DNA of 42,876 bases from Syntrophobacter sp. SbD2 (GTDB taxonomy: Bacteria > Desulfobacterota > Binatia > UBA9968): positions 1-42,876 of the forward strand of contig CAMDBU010000031.1 in assembly GCA_945889495.1 (NCBI GenBank), given 5' to 3'. Numbering within the stretch: the stretch's first letter is position 1; each line of letters opens with the position of its first letter. The notes beneath the pieces were generated by a model. It had not been told where the DNA came from. It did not search any database and worked only from the letters and a program-made list of their open reading frames with translations. The translations under genes were made by a program, and so were the position numbers. This document shows positions 34,066 through 42,735 of this stretch, piece by piece.

Positions 34066-35550
34066 TTACTGTTTCGCCCCAGCCGCCCGCCGCTCCATCA
34101 CATACTTCACCAAGAACGGCCACACCTGGGTCGCGTCGGCCAGCATCTCGGCGTAGATGCCGTCCTTGTCGGCTTTGCGCCAGGACTCGTTTTCCGAATA
34201 GGTGCAGCCCGACAGATGGCCGAAGTGCGGTTTGTCGGGGCAGATGCGGATGCCGTAGCAGAATCTGCGGTTGGGAAAGGTCGGCCCCAAGCGTTCGTTG
34301 ATGATCTCGATCAGCGGCGCGACGTTTTGCACGTTGTTGCGCGGCACGCCGCCGCCGATGGAGAGAATGCCAAAGCGCTTAGGTCCAGTAACCACGCGGA
34401 TCAGTTCCTTACTATCGCGCTCCAGGTCCATCAGGATCGGCTTTTTGCCGCGCCGGCGCCGCTTGATGTTGTGAATGTAAAGATCGTTGCCCAATTCCGA
34501 ATCGACAAAGGCGGGCACGAAGACCGGCACGCCTTTCAAGTACGCCGACTTCAACACGCCGCGGTCGTTGGGATAGTTTTCGGCCAGGTGCTTGCCGATC
34601 AGCTTGTTGAAAGCCGTCGGGCTCAACATCTGCTTGCCGTCGATCTTGTCGACCACCTTGCCGATGACATCTTCGACGGTGTCGAGATTGGTCTCAGGCT
34701 CCAGGGTGTCGGTGACGCGATTGAGTTTGCGCCGCGCCAGCTCGGTGTCGTTGTACTTGGGATTGTATTTATAATGTTTCAGACCGATGGACGAAACCAA
34801 GCCATGGGCCATCAGCGCGCCAGTGGACGAGATCGCGTGGACCAAACCCATCTCGATCATGTCGCAAATAATCAAATCCATCTTGCCGACGGTCATGGCG
34901 CCGCTGATGGTGAGAAAGCGCACGCATTCCTTATCGCCGGTCATGACGTCCAACGCCTTGGCGCCACGGGCAACTTGCACCGCCAGGCCGCCGTTGGCCG
35001 CCAACCTGGAAATGAACGAAGTCACCGTCGAGCGCTTGCCGTTCAACCACTCGTCCAACGCCGCGTAAATCACCGGCATGATGTAGCGCGGATCGGCGAA
35101 CACCGCGTCGGGGAAAAACCCGTCGCGCACCTGCCCCGGCCGCGCCATGTCGAAGGGATTGATGAAGATCGCCCGCTTGGGTTTCCGGTAAATCGCCGCG
35201 GCATCGCGCTCGCTAAACGCGCCGACGACAATCACATTGCCGCCGCGCGCCTTTTGCTTGGCATAGGCCGCCGGCGAAACGATGCCTCGGCACCAACCCT
35301 GGGCGACAAATTTTTTCAGCAGCCGCCCGAGTGGTGTCTTTTCCAGGCCGTCGTAAATCAGCAGCGGCTTGTCCTTGGCCGCCGCCATCTCGCAAATCGT
35401 CCGCGCCACTTCGCCGAGCATGCGCCCGCCGAAGGCGCAGTAGCGCATGGCATCGACGATGTCGCCCACCGTCTGACACTTTTGCAGATCGAGGGATCGA
35501 AGCTCTTCGAATTGTCCGGTCTTGGCCGATTGCTTCATTGCAGCTTTCAT
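34066..35550 (-). CDS. deoxyhypusine-synthase-family protein with duplicated N-terminal half
   Basis: 494 aa, longer than usual deoxyhypusine synthases (about 330-390). Residues 174-494 follow the family: RFLTISGAMTVGKMD, SSTGALMAHGL, GVPVFVPAFVDSELG, SIGGGVPRNN and ESWRK with the catalytic-type Lys459, then YAEMLADATQVWPFLV. Residues about 27-93 repeat the start of the fold (TVGDIVDAMRYCAFGGRMLGE, LLIYDGLEKTPLGRLLKKF), so the first segment looks duplicated. Bacteria lack eIF5A; characterised bacterial relatives are often homospermidine synthases using NAD and spermidine or putrescine. Substrate is therefore uncertain. Confidence 0.83.
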   Translation of the reverse strand: MKAAMKQSAKTGQFEELRSLDLQKCQTVGDIVDAMRYCAFGGRMLGEVARTICEMAAAKDKPLLIYDGLEKTPLGRLLKKFVAQGWCRGIVSPAAYAKQKARGGNVIVVGAFSERDAAAIYRKPKRAIFINPFDMARPGQVRDGFFPDAVFADPRYIMPVIYAALDEWLNGKRSTVTSFISRLAANGGLAVQVARGAKALDVMTGDKECVRFLTISGAMTVGKMDLIICDMIEMGLVHAISSTGALMAHGLVSSIGLKHYKYNPKYNDTELARRKLNRVTDTLEPETNLDTVEDVIGKVVDKIDGKQMLSPTAFNKLIGKHLAENYPNDRGVLKSAYLKGVPVFVPAFVDSELGNDLYIHNIKRRRRGKKPILMDLERDSKELIRVVTGPKRFGILSIGGGVPRNNVQNVAPLIEIINERLGPTFPNRRFCYGIRICPDKPHFGHLSGCTYSENESWRKADKDGIYAEMLADATQVWPFLVKYVMERRAAGAKQ

Positions 35551-35570
35551 CTCTATTGACTCATTAAAAG

Positions 35571-35684
35571 CGGGCGGGTTTACAACCCGCCCCGACTAAT
35601 CCGGATTTTTTTGCGTTCTTTGCGCCCTTTGCGGTTAAATCATCCGATTCCGAACTCTGTGCTCTCTGTGCCCTCTGTGGTGAA
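35571..35684. repeat. cluster of three dispersed repeat types
   Basis: CGGGCGGGTTTACAACCCGCC (35571-35591), TTTGCGTTCTTTGCGCCC-type run (35610-35640) and CTCTGTGCTCTCTGTGCCC with TCTGTGGTGAA (35654-35684). The order is the same as at 13583-13694, including the CATCCGATTCCGA linker. Confidence 0.82.
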
Positions 35685-35696
35685 GATTCCGAACTC

Positions 35697-36731
35697 TCAC
35701 CGCAGTGCCGGCATCACTGAACTGGCGAAGCGCTCCATCGACTTGAGCGTCTTCTCCTGGCTCAAGCCGCCGAAGTGAAACGTCAAGCCGATATGGTCGG
35801 TGCCGACGACGTCGATGATTTTTTTCAAAATTCGCACGCAGCTTTCCGGCCCGCCGAAGACGCCGCGGCTGTCGCGCGCCATGAAGTCGTAGCTCAAGTG
35901 TGGCGAACGGGTCGCGTGGGCCGGCGTTCCCGGTAGCGCGCCGGTGGCGGCCAGGGCGAACGCGCGCCAGCGGTGCCAGGACTCTTCTACTTCCGCCTTG
36001 GCGCCGGCGTCGCTGTCGCCGACATAGATTGGATACATGGTGAAGACTTCCTTGTCGGCGACTGAATGGCCGCCTTCGCGCAGCGCGGTCTTGTACCACT
36101 CGATGCGTGGCGCCTGCTCTTCATTGGTGGCGATCCACGGCAAGGTCATCAAGTGATGGCCGCGCTTGCCGATCATGGCGAAGCTCTCGGGATCGCGATT
36201 GGCGGTGACGTAGATCGGCGGATGGGGCTCTTGATAGGGCTGCGGAAAAACTCGGAGCTTGCGAAAATTGTAACTCTCGCTCTGCCAGTCGAACTCGTCG
36301 CCGCTCCAGGCGCGCATGACGATGTCGAGCGCCTCGGGCAAGCGAGCTTGCGCAGTGGCGTAGTCCTGACCGAACACCTGATACTCGTCGGGATGCATGC
36401 CGCGCCCGGCGCCGAAACAAACCCGCCCTTGGGACAACTGGTCGACCATGGCGAACTCTTCGGCGATGCGCAATGGATTGTGCATCGGCAACAGCGACAC
36501 CGCCGCGCCCAAGCGCATTTTCTTGGTGCGCTGCGCCGCCGCCGCGAGGATGATCGTTGGACTTGGCATCTGGCCGCCGAAGTGGCGGAAGTGATGCTCG
36601 GTCACCCATAGGGAATCGAAACCCAGCGTTTCCGCCGCGTCGATTTGTTCGAGCCACTTGGCGTACATGTCGCGGCTGCCGCCGTCCAGTTCGGGAACAT
36701 AAGTGTTGAGAATGTAGTAACCGAATTTCAC
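35697..36731 (-). CDS. LLM-class flavin-dependent oxidoreductase
   Basis: 344 aa from GTG 36731, which has GAGG upstream; the open frame upstream of it has no family similarity. A luciferase-like TIM barrel: FDSLWVTEHHF, PTIILAAAAQRTKKMRLG, HNPLRIAEEFAMVDQLSQGRV, and FGAGRGMHPDEY. These enzymes use FMNH2 or F420 to oxidise diverse substrates; here the bacterial-luciferase-type WVTEHHF favours FMN. Two minus-strand repeats separate it from the deoxyhypusine-synthase-like gene. It is transcribed away from the binding-protein gene at 36857. Confidence 0.88.
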   Translation of the reverse strand: MKFGYYILNTYVPELDGGSRDMYAKWLEQIDAAETLGFDSLWVTEHHFRHFGGQMPSPTIILAAAAQRTKKMRLGAAVSLLPMHNPLRIAEEFAMVDQLSQGRVCFGAGRGMHPDEYQVFGQDYATAQARLPEALDIVMRAWSGDEFDWQSESYNFRKLRVFPQPYQEPHPPIYVTANRDPESFAMIGKRGHHLMTLPWIATNEEQAPRIEWYKTALREGGHSVADKEVFTMYPIYVGDSDAGAKAEVEESWHRWRAFALAATGALPGTPAHATRSPHLSYDFMARDSRGVFGGPESCVRILKKIIDVVGTDHIGLTFHFGGLSQEKTLKSMERFASSVMPALR

Positions 36732-36856
36732 GCTAACCTCGCTTTGTAACTTGCCAGTGAAAATATGGGTTATTACCGCGAGGGTCAAGCCAAATGGCGG
36801 TTCAATTGACGCTATCGAAGCCGCGGTGCTATCTTGCCGTAAAAGTCGATCGAAAA

Positions 36857-37843
36857 ATGCCCCACCCAATTCTCGCCACTCTGTTGTTACTGATCCTGTC
36901 CGCCCCGGCAAATTGGCTCCACGCCCGGGAGCGTTTGCGCCTGGCCTGGGCCGGCATCAGTCCGGCGCTGAGCCCGATCTGGGCCATGCAGGAGCAGAAA
37001 TTCTTGCAGCGCCAAGGCGTCGACGGCCAGGTCATCGCCATCAGCTCGAGCATCACGGTGATCCAAGCCTTGCTGTCAGGCGAGATCGATGCCGCCAGCA
37101 CCGGCGTCAACGTGCTGATCAGCTCGCGCCTGGCCGGCGCCGATACGATCATGATCTTGGGCGGCGTGCCGACCTTCGCCGATCACATCATCGCGGCGCC
37201 GAGTATTGCCAACGTCGAGCAGCTGCGCGGCAAGATCGCCGGCGTCAACCGCTTGGGCAGCACTTCGGATCAAGCGCTGCGGCTGACCCTCAAGCGCTTG
37301 AACATTAATCCCGACAAGGAAGTAAAAATCCTCCCGGTGGGCGGCGCGCCGGAGCGCTTCGCCGCGCTCAAGAACGGCGTCATCCATTTCACCATGGTCG
37401 CCGAGCCATTTGTCTTGGAAGCCGAAAAGCTCGGCCTCAAGGATTTATTCCCCATCGCGTCGCTGAAAATTCCCTTCTGGCAAAACGGCCTGCTGGTGCG
37501 CGAGAGCGCGCTCAAAGCCAAGCGGCCGCTGTTTCTCAAACTCGTCCGCGCCAACATCGAAGGCATTCATTACATCAAGACCGAAAAAGACGGCGCCAAG
37601 GCGCTGTTCAAAAAATATCTGGGCGTCGCCAACCCCGAAGGTTTGGAACGCGCCTACCGCGACATGAGCGCGATCCTCCCCGAACTCCCCTATCCGACGC
37701 CCGACGGTGTGAAGACTCTGCTCGATGACATGGCCGGACAAAACCCCAAAGCCGCCGCTGCCGACCCGCGCAGCTTCGTCGACCAGAGCCTGGTGAAAGA
37801 ACTGGATAGTTCGGGGATGATCAAGCAGCTTTACCGGCGCTAG
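36857..37843 (+). CDS. NMT1-type ABC substrate-binding protein
   Basis: 328 aa from ATG 36857, chosen because a signal peptide (MPHPILATLLLLILSAPANW) begins there; a start at 36794 would put 21 polar residues ahead of it. The mature part has LRLAWAGISPALSPIWAMQE, VIQALLSGEIDAASTG, LRGKIAGVNRLGSTSD, and GAPERFAALKNGVIHF. The family binds pyrimidine-, nitrate- or sulfonate-type ligands. It diverges from the LLM flavin enzyme with a 125-base gap, and shared regulation is possible. No ABC partners nearby. Confidence 0.87.
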   Translation: MPHPILATLLLLILSAPANWLHARERLRLAWAGISPALSPIWAMQEQKFLQRQGVDGQVIAISSSITVIQALLSGEIDAASTGVNVLISSRLAGADTIMILGGVPTFADHIIAAPSIANVEQLRGKIAGVNRLGSTSDQALRLTLKRLNINPDKEVKILPVGGAPERFAALKNGVIHFTMVAEPFVLEAEKLGLKDLFPIASLKIPFWQNGLLVRESALKAKRPLFLKLVRANIEGIHYIKTEKDGAKALFKKYLGVANPEGLERAYRDMSAILPELPYPTPDGVKTLLDDMAGQNPKAAAADPRSFVDQSLVKELDSSGMIKQLYRR

Positions 37844-37924
37844 CGATTGTTCGACCGAGTCGCGCGCTAATCGCCAGTCTCCATCTTTACTCGAAGTCGC
37901 ACCAAACCGCCTGTTCGACCACCG

Positions 37925-39328
37925 ATGGAAACCAATTTTGAAACCACTGACACGGCCAGCAATAGCTGGGCGCTGGGCAAAAATTTACTCAACGCCGTCA
38001 AGCTCGCGCTGTTGCGCCCGGTCGCCGATGAGCAACTGCCGGTCTCATGGGGCCAGCTCTGCGCCTTCGCCCTGATCGGTCTCTTGCCGCCGCTCCTCGG
38101 CGACATCGCCCAGGTCGGTCTGCACGGCCATTTGAGTTGGCAGAATCTCGCTGACGCTTTGGTCCACCTGCCAATCTTGCTATTCGCCGCCATCGCCGCC
38201 GGCTTTCTAACAGGTCGCGCGGAGCGAACTTTAAGATTGTGGCAATGCTTTGTCATGATCGCGGTGGTGGTCGACGCCACCATCTATCTGCTCGCTGGAA
38301 TCGCGCCCAGCGCCCAGGCGCCCAGCTGGCTGCGCGGATTGCAGGTAGACGACACCCAGTGGCCACTGCTCTGGTTGGCCGGCGCCTGCGCCATCGCGGC
38401 GGTGCAGCGAATCGCCATGCCGGTTATGCGCGCGTTGACAGCCACCACGCTCTGCGCCGTGATCATCCTGATGCCGCTCACCGCCATGGAACGGGAGCGC
38501 AGCCTCTGGCAGCGGTCGTTCACCGACGCCGAGCTCGCCGAGACCCAGCCTGGCGCCGGCTTCGGCGAAGACGACCTTTACAACCAGCGCGAGCGCCTCG
38601 ACCGCGAACTCGCCGCCGTGCAACCGGGCCGGCCGGGAGTGGCGGAGATTTTTTTCATCGGCATGGCCGGCTACGGCGGCCAAGAGGTTTTCACCAAAGA
38701 GGTCAACGCGGTGAGCCAACTATTTCAAGATCGCTTCGGCGCCGCGGGCCGAACCATCCGGCTGATCAACAACCGCAAGGCGGCCGGCGTTGCGCCCATC
38801 GCCAGCGTCACCAGCTTGAGCGCCGCGCTCAAGCGCGTCGGCCAGGCGATGAACCGGGACGAAGATATTTTGTTTCTGTTTCTCACTTCCCATGGTTCCA
38901 AGGATCACCGCTTCGCCCTCGATCTCTGGCCGCTCAAGTTTCACGATCTCGGCCCGGCGCGCTTGCGCCAATTGTTGGACGAGTCGGGAATCAAACATCG
39001 CGTCGTGGTGGTCTCGGCTTGCTACTCCGGCGGCTTTGTCGACGCGCTCAAGAGCGACCATACCCTGGTGATCGCCGCCTCGGCGCCGGACAAAAACTCT
39101 TTCGGCTGTAGCAACGAAGCCCAGTGGACTTATTTCGGCCAGGCCTACTTCGACCAGGCGCTGCGCAAAACCTATTCTTTCATCGAAGCCTTCGACATCG
39201 CCAAGCCAGCCATCGCTGAGCGCGAGAGACGCGAAGACTTCGAGCCGTCGGAACCGCAGATCGCCACTGGCGTGGCTATCAAGGTAAAACTCGACCAGCT
39301 CGCCAAACAACTGGCGGCGAGACCTTAG
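37925..39328 (+). CDS. membrane-anchored C13 (legumain-like) peptidase
   Basis: 467 aa. Residues about 20-190 contain five or six membrane segments. The soluble part from about residue 240 is a peptidase C13 domain with the dyad His323 in FLTSHGSKDH and Cys366 in VVSACYSGGF. AEIFFIGMAGYGGQEVF marks its first strand. C13 is clan CD, which includes legumain and the GPI transamidase subunit. Bacterial membrane forms exist but their targets are unknown. The gene is alone, 81 bases after the binding protein. Confidence 0.88.
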   Translation: METNFETTDTASNSWALGKNLLNAVKLALLRPVADEQLPVSWGQLCAFALIGLLPPLLGDIAQVGLHGHLSWQNLADALVHLPILLFAAIAAGFLTGRAERTLRLWQCFVMIAVVVDATIYLLAGIAPSAQAPSWLRGLQVDDTQWPLLWLAGACAIAAVQRIAMPVMRALTATTLCAVIILMPLTAMERERSLWQRSFTDAELAETQPGAGFGEDDLYNQRERLDRELAAVQPGRPGVAEIFFIGMAGYGGQEVFTKEVNAVSQLFQDRFGAAGRTIRLINNRKAAGVAPIASVTSLSAALKRVGQAMNRDEDILFLFLTSHGSKDHRFALDLWPLKFHDLGPARLRQLLDESGIKHRVVVVSACYSGGFVDALKSDHTLVIAASAPDKNSFGCSNEAQWTYFGQAYFDQALRKTYSFIEAFDIAKPAIAERERREDFEPSEPQIATGVAIKVKLDQLAKQLAARP

Positions 39329-39422
39329 CGCAACCAACGCCGCAGTGCCGTAAGCGGCAACTTCTAGTTGCAATCCCACGGCAAATTGGGATTATAGTTA
39401 CATATTAACCAAGGAGTCTCGC

Positions 39423-40292
39423 ATGATTCGAAACAAGATCGGCGCTCGCCTACTGTTCGCCGTCAGTTGCTTGGCGTTAGCGGCGGTGGTGCAAGCTCAG
39501 GATTTAGAAAAACTACCCTATGTGCCGACGCCGCAGATCGTCGTCGATGAGATGCTCAAGATGGCCGGGGTGAACGCCAACGATCTGGTCATCGATCTCG
39601 GCTCGGGCGATGGCCGTTTGATCGTCACGGCGGCGCGTAACTTCAAGGCCAACGGCATCGGCGTCGACATCGATGCCAAACTTGTCGAGCTCGCCACCCG
39701 CAACGCACGTAACGAAGGGGTCGGCGACCGGGCCAAGTTTCTCGAACAAGATATGTTCAAGGCCGACATCAGCAAGGCCAGCGTGATCACGCTCTACGTC
39801 CTGCCCGATTTCATGGAAAGGCTCCGGCCCAAACTCTTGCGCGAGTTGAAGCCCGGCGCGCGCATCGTCGCCCATGATTATTACATGAGCGACTGGCATC
39901 CCGACCGCTTCGCCGAATTGACCGTACCGGAGAAAAAAGCCGCCAACGGCACCGAAAAGGCTTATCTCTATCTATGGACCGTCCCGGCGGTGGTGCAAGG
40001 CGACTGGCGCATCAATTGGGATTTCGGCCCAGGCAAGTTGCCGGTCATCGCCCTGGCGTTCAATCAAAGATATCAAATGATCAACGCCTCGGCGGCCAAC
40101 GGCGATGGCGCCATGGAGATCGTCAACTCCACGCTCAAAGGCGACGACATCGATTTCTTCCTCACCATCGGCGCCAACAAATACCGCTTCAGCGGCAAGA
40201 TCCAAGGCGATCGCATGAGCGGCAATGCGGTCACCGGCGCCGGCGGCAAGCCGATCCCCTGGAGCGCCACCAAGATCGCACCGGAAAAGTGA
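39423..40292 (+). CDS. SAM-dependent methyltransferase with an export signal
   Basis: 289 aa with AAGGAG upstream. The first 25 residues are a plain signal peptide (RNKIGARLLFAVSCLALAAV, then VQA-Q). A Rossmann methyltransferase follows with VIDLGSGDGRLIVTAA (about 57-72), GVDIDAKLVELA and FLEQDMFKAD. This resembles the ATPSCKMT/ANT-KMT (FAM173) lysine methyltransferase group. The C-terminal third (about 195-289) is beta-rich and unlike that group. S-adenosylmethionine is not expected in the periplasm, so the signal is puzzling; it could instead be an uncleaved anchor. Confidence 0.83.
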   Translation: MIRNKIGARLLFAVSCLALAAVVQAQDLEKLPYVPTPQIVVDEMLKMAGVNANDLVIDLGSGDGRLIVTAARNFKANGIGVDIDAKLVELATRNARNEGVGDRAKFLEQDMFKADISKASVITLYVLPDFMERLRPKLLRELKPGARIVAHDYYMSDWHPDRFAELTVPEKKAANGTEKAYLYLWTVPAVVQGDWRINWDFGPGKLPVIALAFNQRYQMINASAANGDGAMEIVNSTLKGDDIDFFLTIGANKYRFSGKIQGDRMSGNAVTGAGGKPIPWSATKIAPEK

Positions 40293-40374
40293 GTTTGACA
40301 TCGCGGCGCGGTTTTCATAGTGAGAACGATAATCCTTCGAACCTAAAACGAGAACGAAAGCGAGGGCATAGCTG

Positions 40375-41433
40375 ATGAACGCACCGACAACCCTGTACAC
40401 GCCTGAAGTGGTCCTGGCCGGCGAAAAAATCATTTCCGCCGACTCTCATATTCAGGAGCCGGAAGATCTCTGGATCAAGGAACTACCGGCGGCGCTCAAA
40501 GACCGCTACCCAAAATTTCCCAAGCGCAACTCGCCCGGCGAGAAGCCCGGCGGCTACGATCCTAAAGCGCGCATCAGCGAGATGGAAACCGACGGCGTGT
40601 CCGCCGAAGTGCTCTATCCCACCCTCGGCCTGCGCCTGTTCGCCATGGAAGACGCCGAAGCCCAGGAAGCCTGCTTCCAGATCGCCAACGACTGGATGAT
40701 CGATTACTGCAAAGTCACGCCCGGCCGCTTGATCGGCATTCCGATGATCTCGCTCTATAATATTAAGAACGCCATCAAGGAACTCGAGCGCTGCAAGAAA
40801 GCCGGCATGGTCGGCTGCTTGATCTGGCAAGTGCCGCCGGCGCATCTGCCGTTCTCCAGCGACTATTACGATCCGTTCTGGGAAGCCGCCGGCGAGATGA
40901 ACATGCCGGTGAATCTGCATATCCTCACCGGCTTCAACTATAGCCGCTTCGAGCGCCAGGGTCTCGACACCTACAAGACCGCGGTCAACGATAAGGTCAA
41001 CGACGCGGCCAATACGTTATTCGATTTAATTTTCACCGGCGTGCTGTCGCGTTTCCCGAAATTAAAATTTGTCTACGTCGAAAACGAATGCGCCTGGCTG
41101 CCTTTCTATTCGCACGAGTGGGATAAATATTACACCCGGTTCAAAAACAAAGTGCCGCTGCCGTTCATGAAAAAACTCCCCGGCGAGTATATCGAAGAAC
41201 AGGTCTTCGCCACCTTCTTCAGCGATCCCTGCGGCGGCCAATTGATGAACCGCTTCGGCCAGGACACTTTCATGTGGTCCAACGATTATCCCCACGCGGC
41301 GTCCCCCTGGCCGCACTCGCGCAAAGTCATCGCCGAAGAGCTGGGCCACCTGCCCAAGGACGTGCTGCGCAAAGTCGTGCGCGAGAACGTGATCAAATTA
41401 TACGACCTGAAAATCGACGGTATTAACAATTGA
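40375..41433 (+). CDS. amidohydrolase-2 family metal-dependent hydrolase
   Basis: 352 aa. Same family as the gene at 18662: SADSHIQEPEDLW at strand one, YPTLGLRLF, MPVNLHILTGFNYSRF with the barrel His, VENECAWLPFYSHEWDKYY, and the last Asp in SNDYPHAASPWP. Related enzymes act on aromatic acids and other carboxylates; the presence of two copies with a flavin monooxygenase and HpaB enzyme fits aromatic or xenobiotic breakdown, but that is inference. The stop codon lies within an 11-bp hairpin. Confidence 0.9.
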   Translation: MNAPTTLYTPEVVLAGEKIISADSHIQEPEDLWIKELPAALKDRYPKFPKRNSPGEKPGGYDPKARISEMETDGVSAEVLYPTLGLRLFAMEDAEAQEACFQIANDWMIDYCKVTPGRLIGIPMISLYNIKNAIKELERCKKAGMVGCLIWQVPPAHLPFSSDYYDPFWEAAGEMNMPVNLHILTGFNYSRFERQGLDTYKTAVNDKVNDAANTLFDLIFTGVLSRFPKLKFVYVENECAWLPFYSHEWDKYYTRFKNKVPLPFMKKLPGEYIEEQVFATFFSDPCGGQLMNRFGQDTFMWSNDYPHAASPWPHSRKVIAEELGHLPKDVLRKVVRENVIKLYDLKIDGINN

Positions 41434-41456
41434 CCCACTTGCCCCCAAGTGGGTCA
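41431..41456 (+). terminator. hairpin at the amidohydrolase stop codon
   Basis: TGACCCACTTG (41431-41441), loop CCCC, CAAGTGGGTCA (41446-41456): 11 perfect base pairs starting at the TGA stop. No T-tract follows, so it may be a repeat end rather than a true terminator. Confidence 0.55.
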
Positions 41457-41483
41457 TCCTGAGTAACGCGAAGGATCTCGACC
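41454..41483. repeat. dispersed repeat, 'TCATCCTGAG..GAAGGATCT' type
   Basis: TCATCCTGAGTAACGCGAAGG then ATCTCGACC. A reversed relative lies at about 12063-12087 (CATCCTTCG-CTTCGCTCAGGA). The word is a palindrome-like unit widespread in many genomes. Confidence 0.65.
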
Positions 41484-41510
41484 GAATTACCACTAACACG
41501 GAGCAACATC

Positions 41511-42008
41511 ATGCAAAAAAGCGCCACCGCCGCGATCTACAAAGATTACATTCAACCCAAGAGCCAGCTGTTTTCACTCAAGACGCCCTACATGGAACAG
41601 GGCCGGGTCACCCAGCTGGTCGCCGAGACGCCGAGTCTGTGGATTCACACCAAGGTCAACGCCGAAGGCGGTGAGAACGAGATCCACAAACATATCACCG
41701 AAGATCACGCCTTCATCGTCCTCGAAGGCCAGATGAGCGTCTTCGACGAAAAAGGCGGCGAGATCGAAGTGAAGCAGTACCAAGGTGTAATGATCCCCAA
41801 AGGCGCTTACTATCGCTATCACAATACCGGCGAAGGCAACCTGGTCGTCATCCGCGTCGGCGCTGGCCAAAGAGGCCAGGAACAACAGGCTGGACAAGAA
41901 ACCCGGCTCGGCGCCGACGGCAAACCGCTGACCAGCGGCACGGTCGAGAACCGCAACAAACCCCCGATCGAAAAGATCGGCAGCTTTTTCGCCGAAGCCG
42001 CGGGTTAA
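41511..42008 (+). CDS. cupin-domain protein
   Basis: 165 aa. A single cupin barrel of about residues 30-125: metal-site residues in KVNAEGGENEIHKHITEDHAFIVLEG (G-x5-H-x-H-x-E-type, with H-K-H and the following E) and the second motif PKGAYYRYHNTGEGNLVVIRVG with His. The C-terminal 40 residues are polar. Cupins of this size range from dioxygenases to isomerases; function is not assignable. GGAG lies 9 bases before the ATG. A strong terminator follows. It probably shares a role with the preceding amidohydrolase. Confidence 0.85.
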   Translation: MQKSATAAIYKDYIQPKSQLFSLKTPYMEQGRVTQLVAETPSLWIHTKVNAEGGENEIHKHITEDHAFIVLEGQMSVFDEKGGEIEVKQYQGVMIPKGAYYRYHNTGEGNLVVIRVGAGQRGQEQQAGQETRLGADGKPLTSGTVENRNKPPIEKIGSFFAEAAG

Positions 42009-42050
42009 TCAGTCGAAATCAAGAAAGACTTCCAACAGAAGCTACAAAGG

Positions 42051-42077
42051 GCCGCTCAAAATGAGCGGCTTTTTTTT
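42051..42077 (+). terminator. Rho-independent terminator
   Basis: GCCGCTC (42051-42057), loop AAAAT, GAGCGGC (42063-42069), then eight T. A textbook terminator for the cupin gene. Confidence 0.92.
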
Positions 42078-42104
42078 CGATCAAGACAACCTCGGTCGCT
42101 ATTT

Positions 42105-42188
42105 CGTCATTCCCGTGAAAACGGGAATCCAGGTTTATTGAATTCGAAACTGATACCAACCTGGATTCCCGCCTGCGCGGGAATGACA
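42105..42188. repeat. paired REP-like palindromes
   Basis: CGTCATTCCCGTGAAAACGGGA at the left and TTCCCGCCTGCGCGGGAATG at the right, facing each other across about 30 bases with ATCCAGG inside. Same layout as 3920-3996. Confidence 0.85.
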
Positions 42189-42323
42189 GATGTGCGGATT
42201 TCCAATGATGAGCGCTCACAACTTTCCCTTCAAGCCAGTTTGACAGCCCACCGCCGCTTTCAGTATGGCTCATAGCGAACGGCATTAGCAGGGCGCGCCG
42301 GCGCCAATCCTGTGAGGGCTGCC

Positions 42324-42735
42324 ATGACAATAACGGTTGTAGCTTTTTTACTTTTCTACTTGTCCTCGCCGCAGCTCCACGCCCAGGCGAACTTCTACGA
42401 AGGCAAGACCGCCAAGATCATCGCCGGCTTCGGCGCCGGCAGCGTCGACGATAGCTGGTCGCGCATGCTGGCACGCTTCATGGGCAAGCATATCGCCGGC
42501 ACGCCCAACTTCATCGTCCAAAACATGCCCGGCGCCGGCGCCATGATCGCGGCCAACTATACTTACAGCGTCGCCAAGCCCGACGGACTGACCCTCGCCG
42601 GCATTCGCGCCGGGCTTTACTTCGATCAACTGGTGCGGCGCAAGCAGGTGCAATTCGACTGGCGCAAGTTCACCTGGTTGGGCAGTCCGTCGCAGCCGCA
42701 CCAGATGATCTACATGCGCGCCAACTCGCCCTTGT
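42324..42735 (+). pseudogene. TctC/Bug-type substrate-binding gene, broken at about 42732
   Basis: ATG 42324 (GAGGG upstream) opens a signal peptide (TITVVAFLLFYLSS, then LHAQA) and a clear TctC N-terminus: FYEGKTAKIIAGFGAGSVDD, QNMPGAGAMIAANYTYSVAK, and FTWLGSPSQPHQMIYMRANS. After SP (about 42731) similarity to TctC stops and AT-richer sequence follows, although the frame stays open to the window end. About 136 of an expected 320 residues remain. Insertion of a mobile element or an assembly join would both explain this. Confidence 0.8.

Noticed and set aside
33442-35559. 705-aa open frame on the plus strand
   Set aside because: Antisense to an NMT1-type gene and the deoxyhypusine-synthase-like gene, and it reads through dispersed repeats. 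Typical GC-rich shadow.
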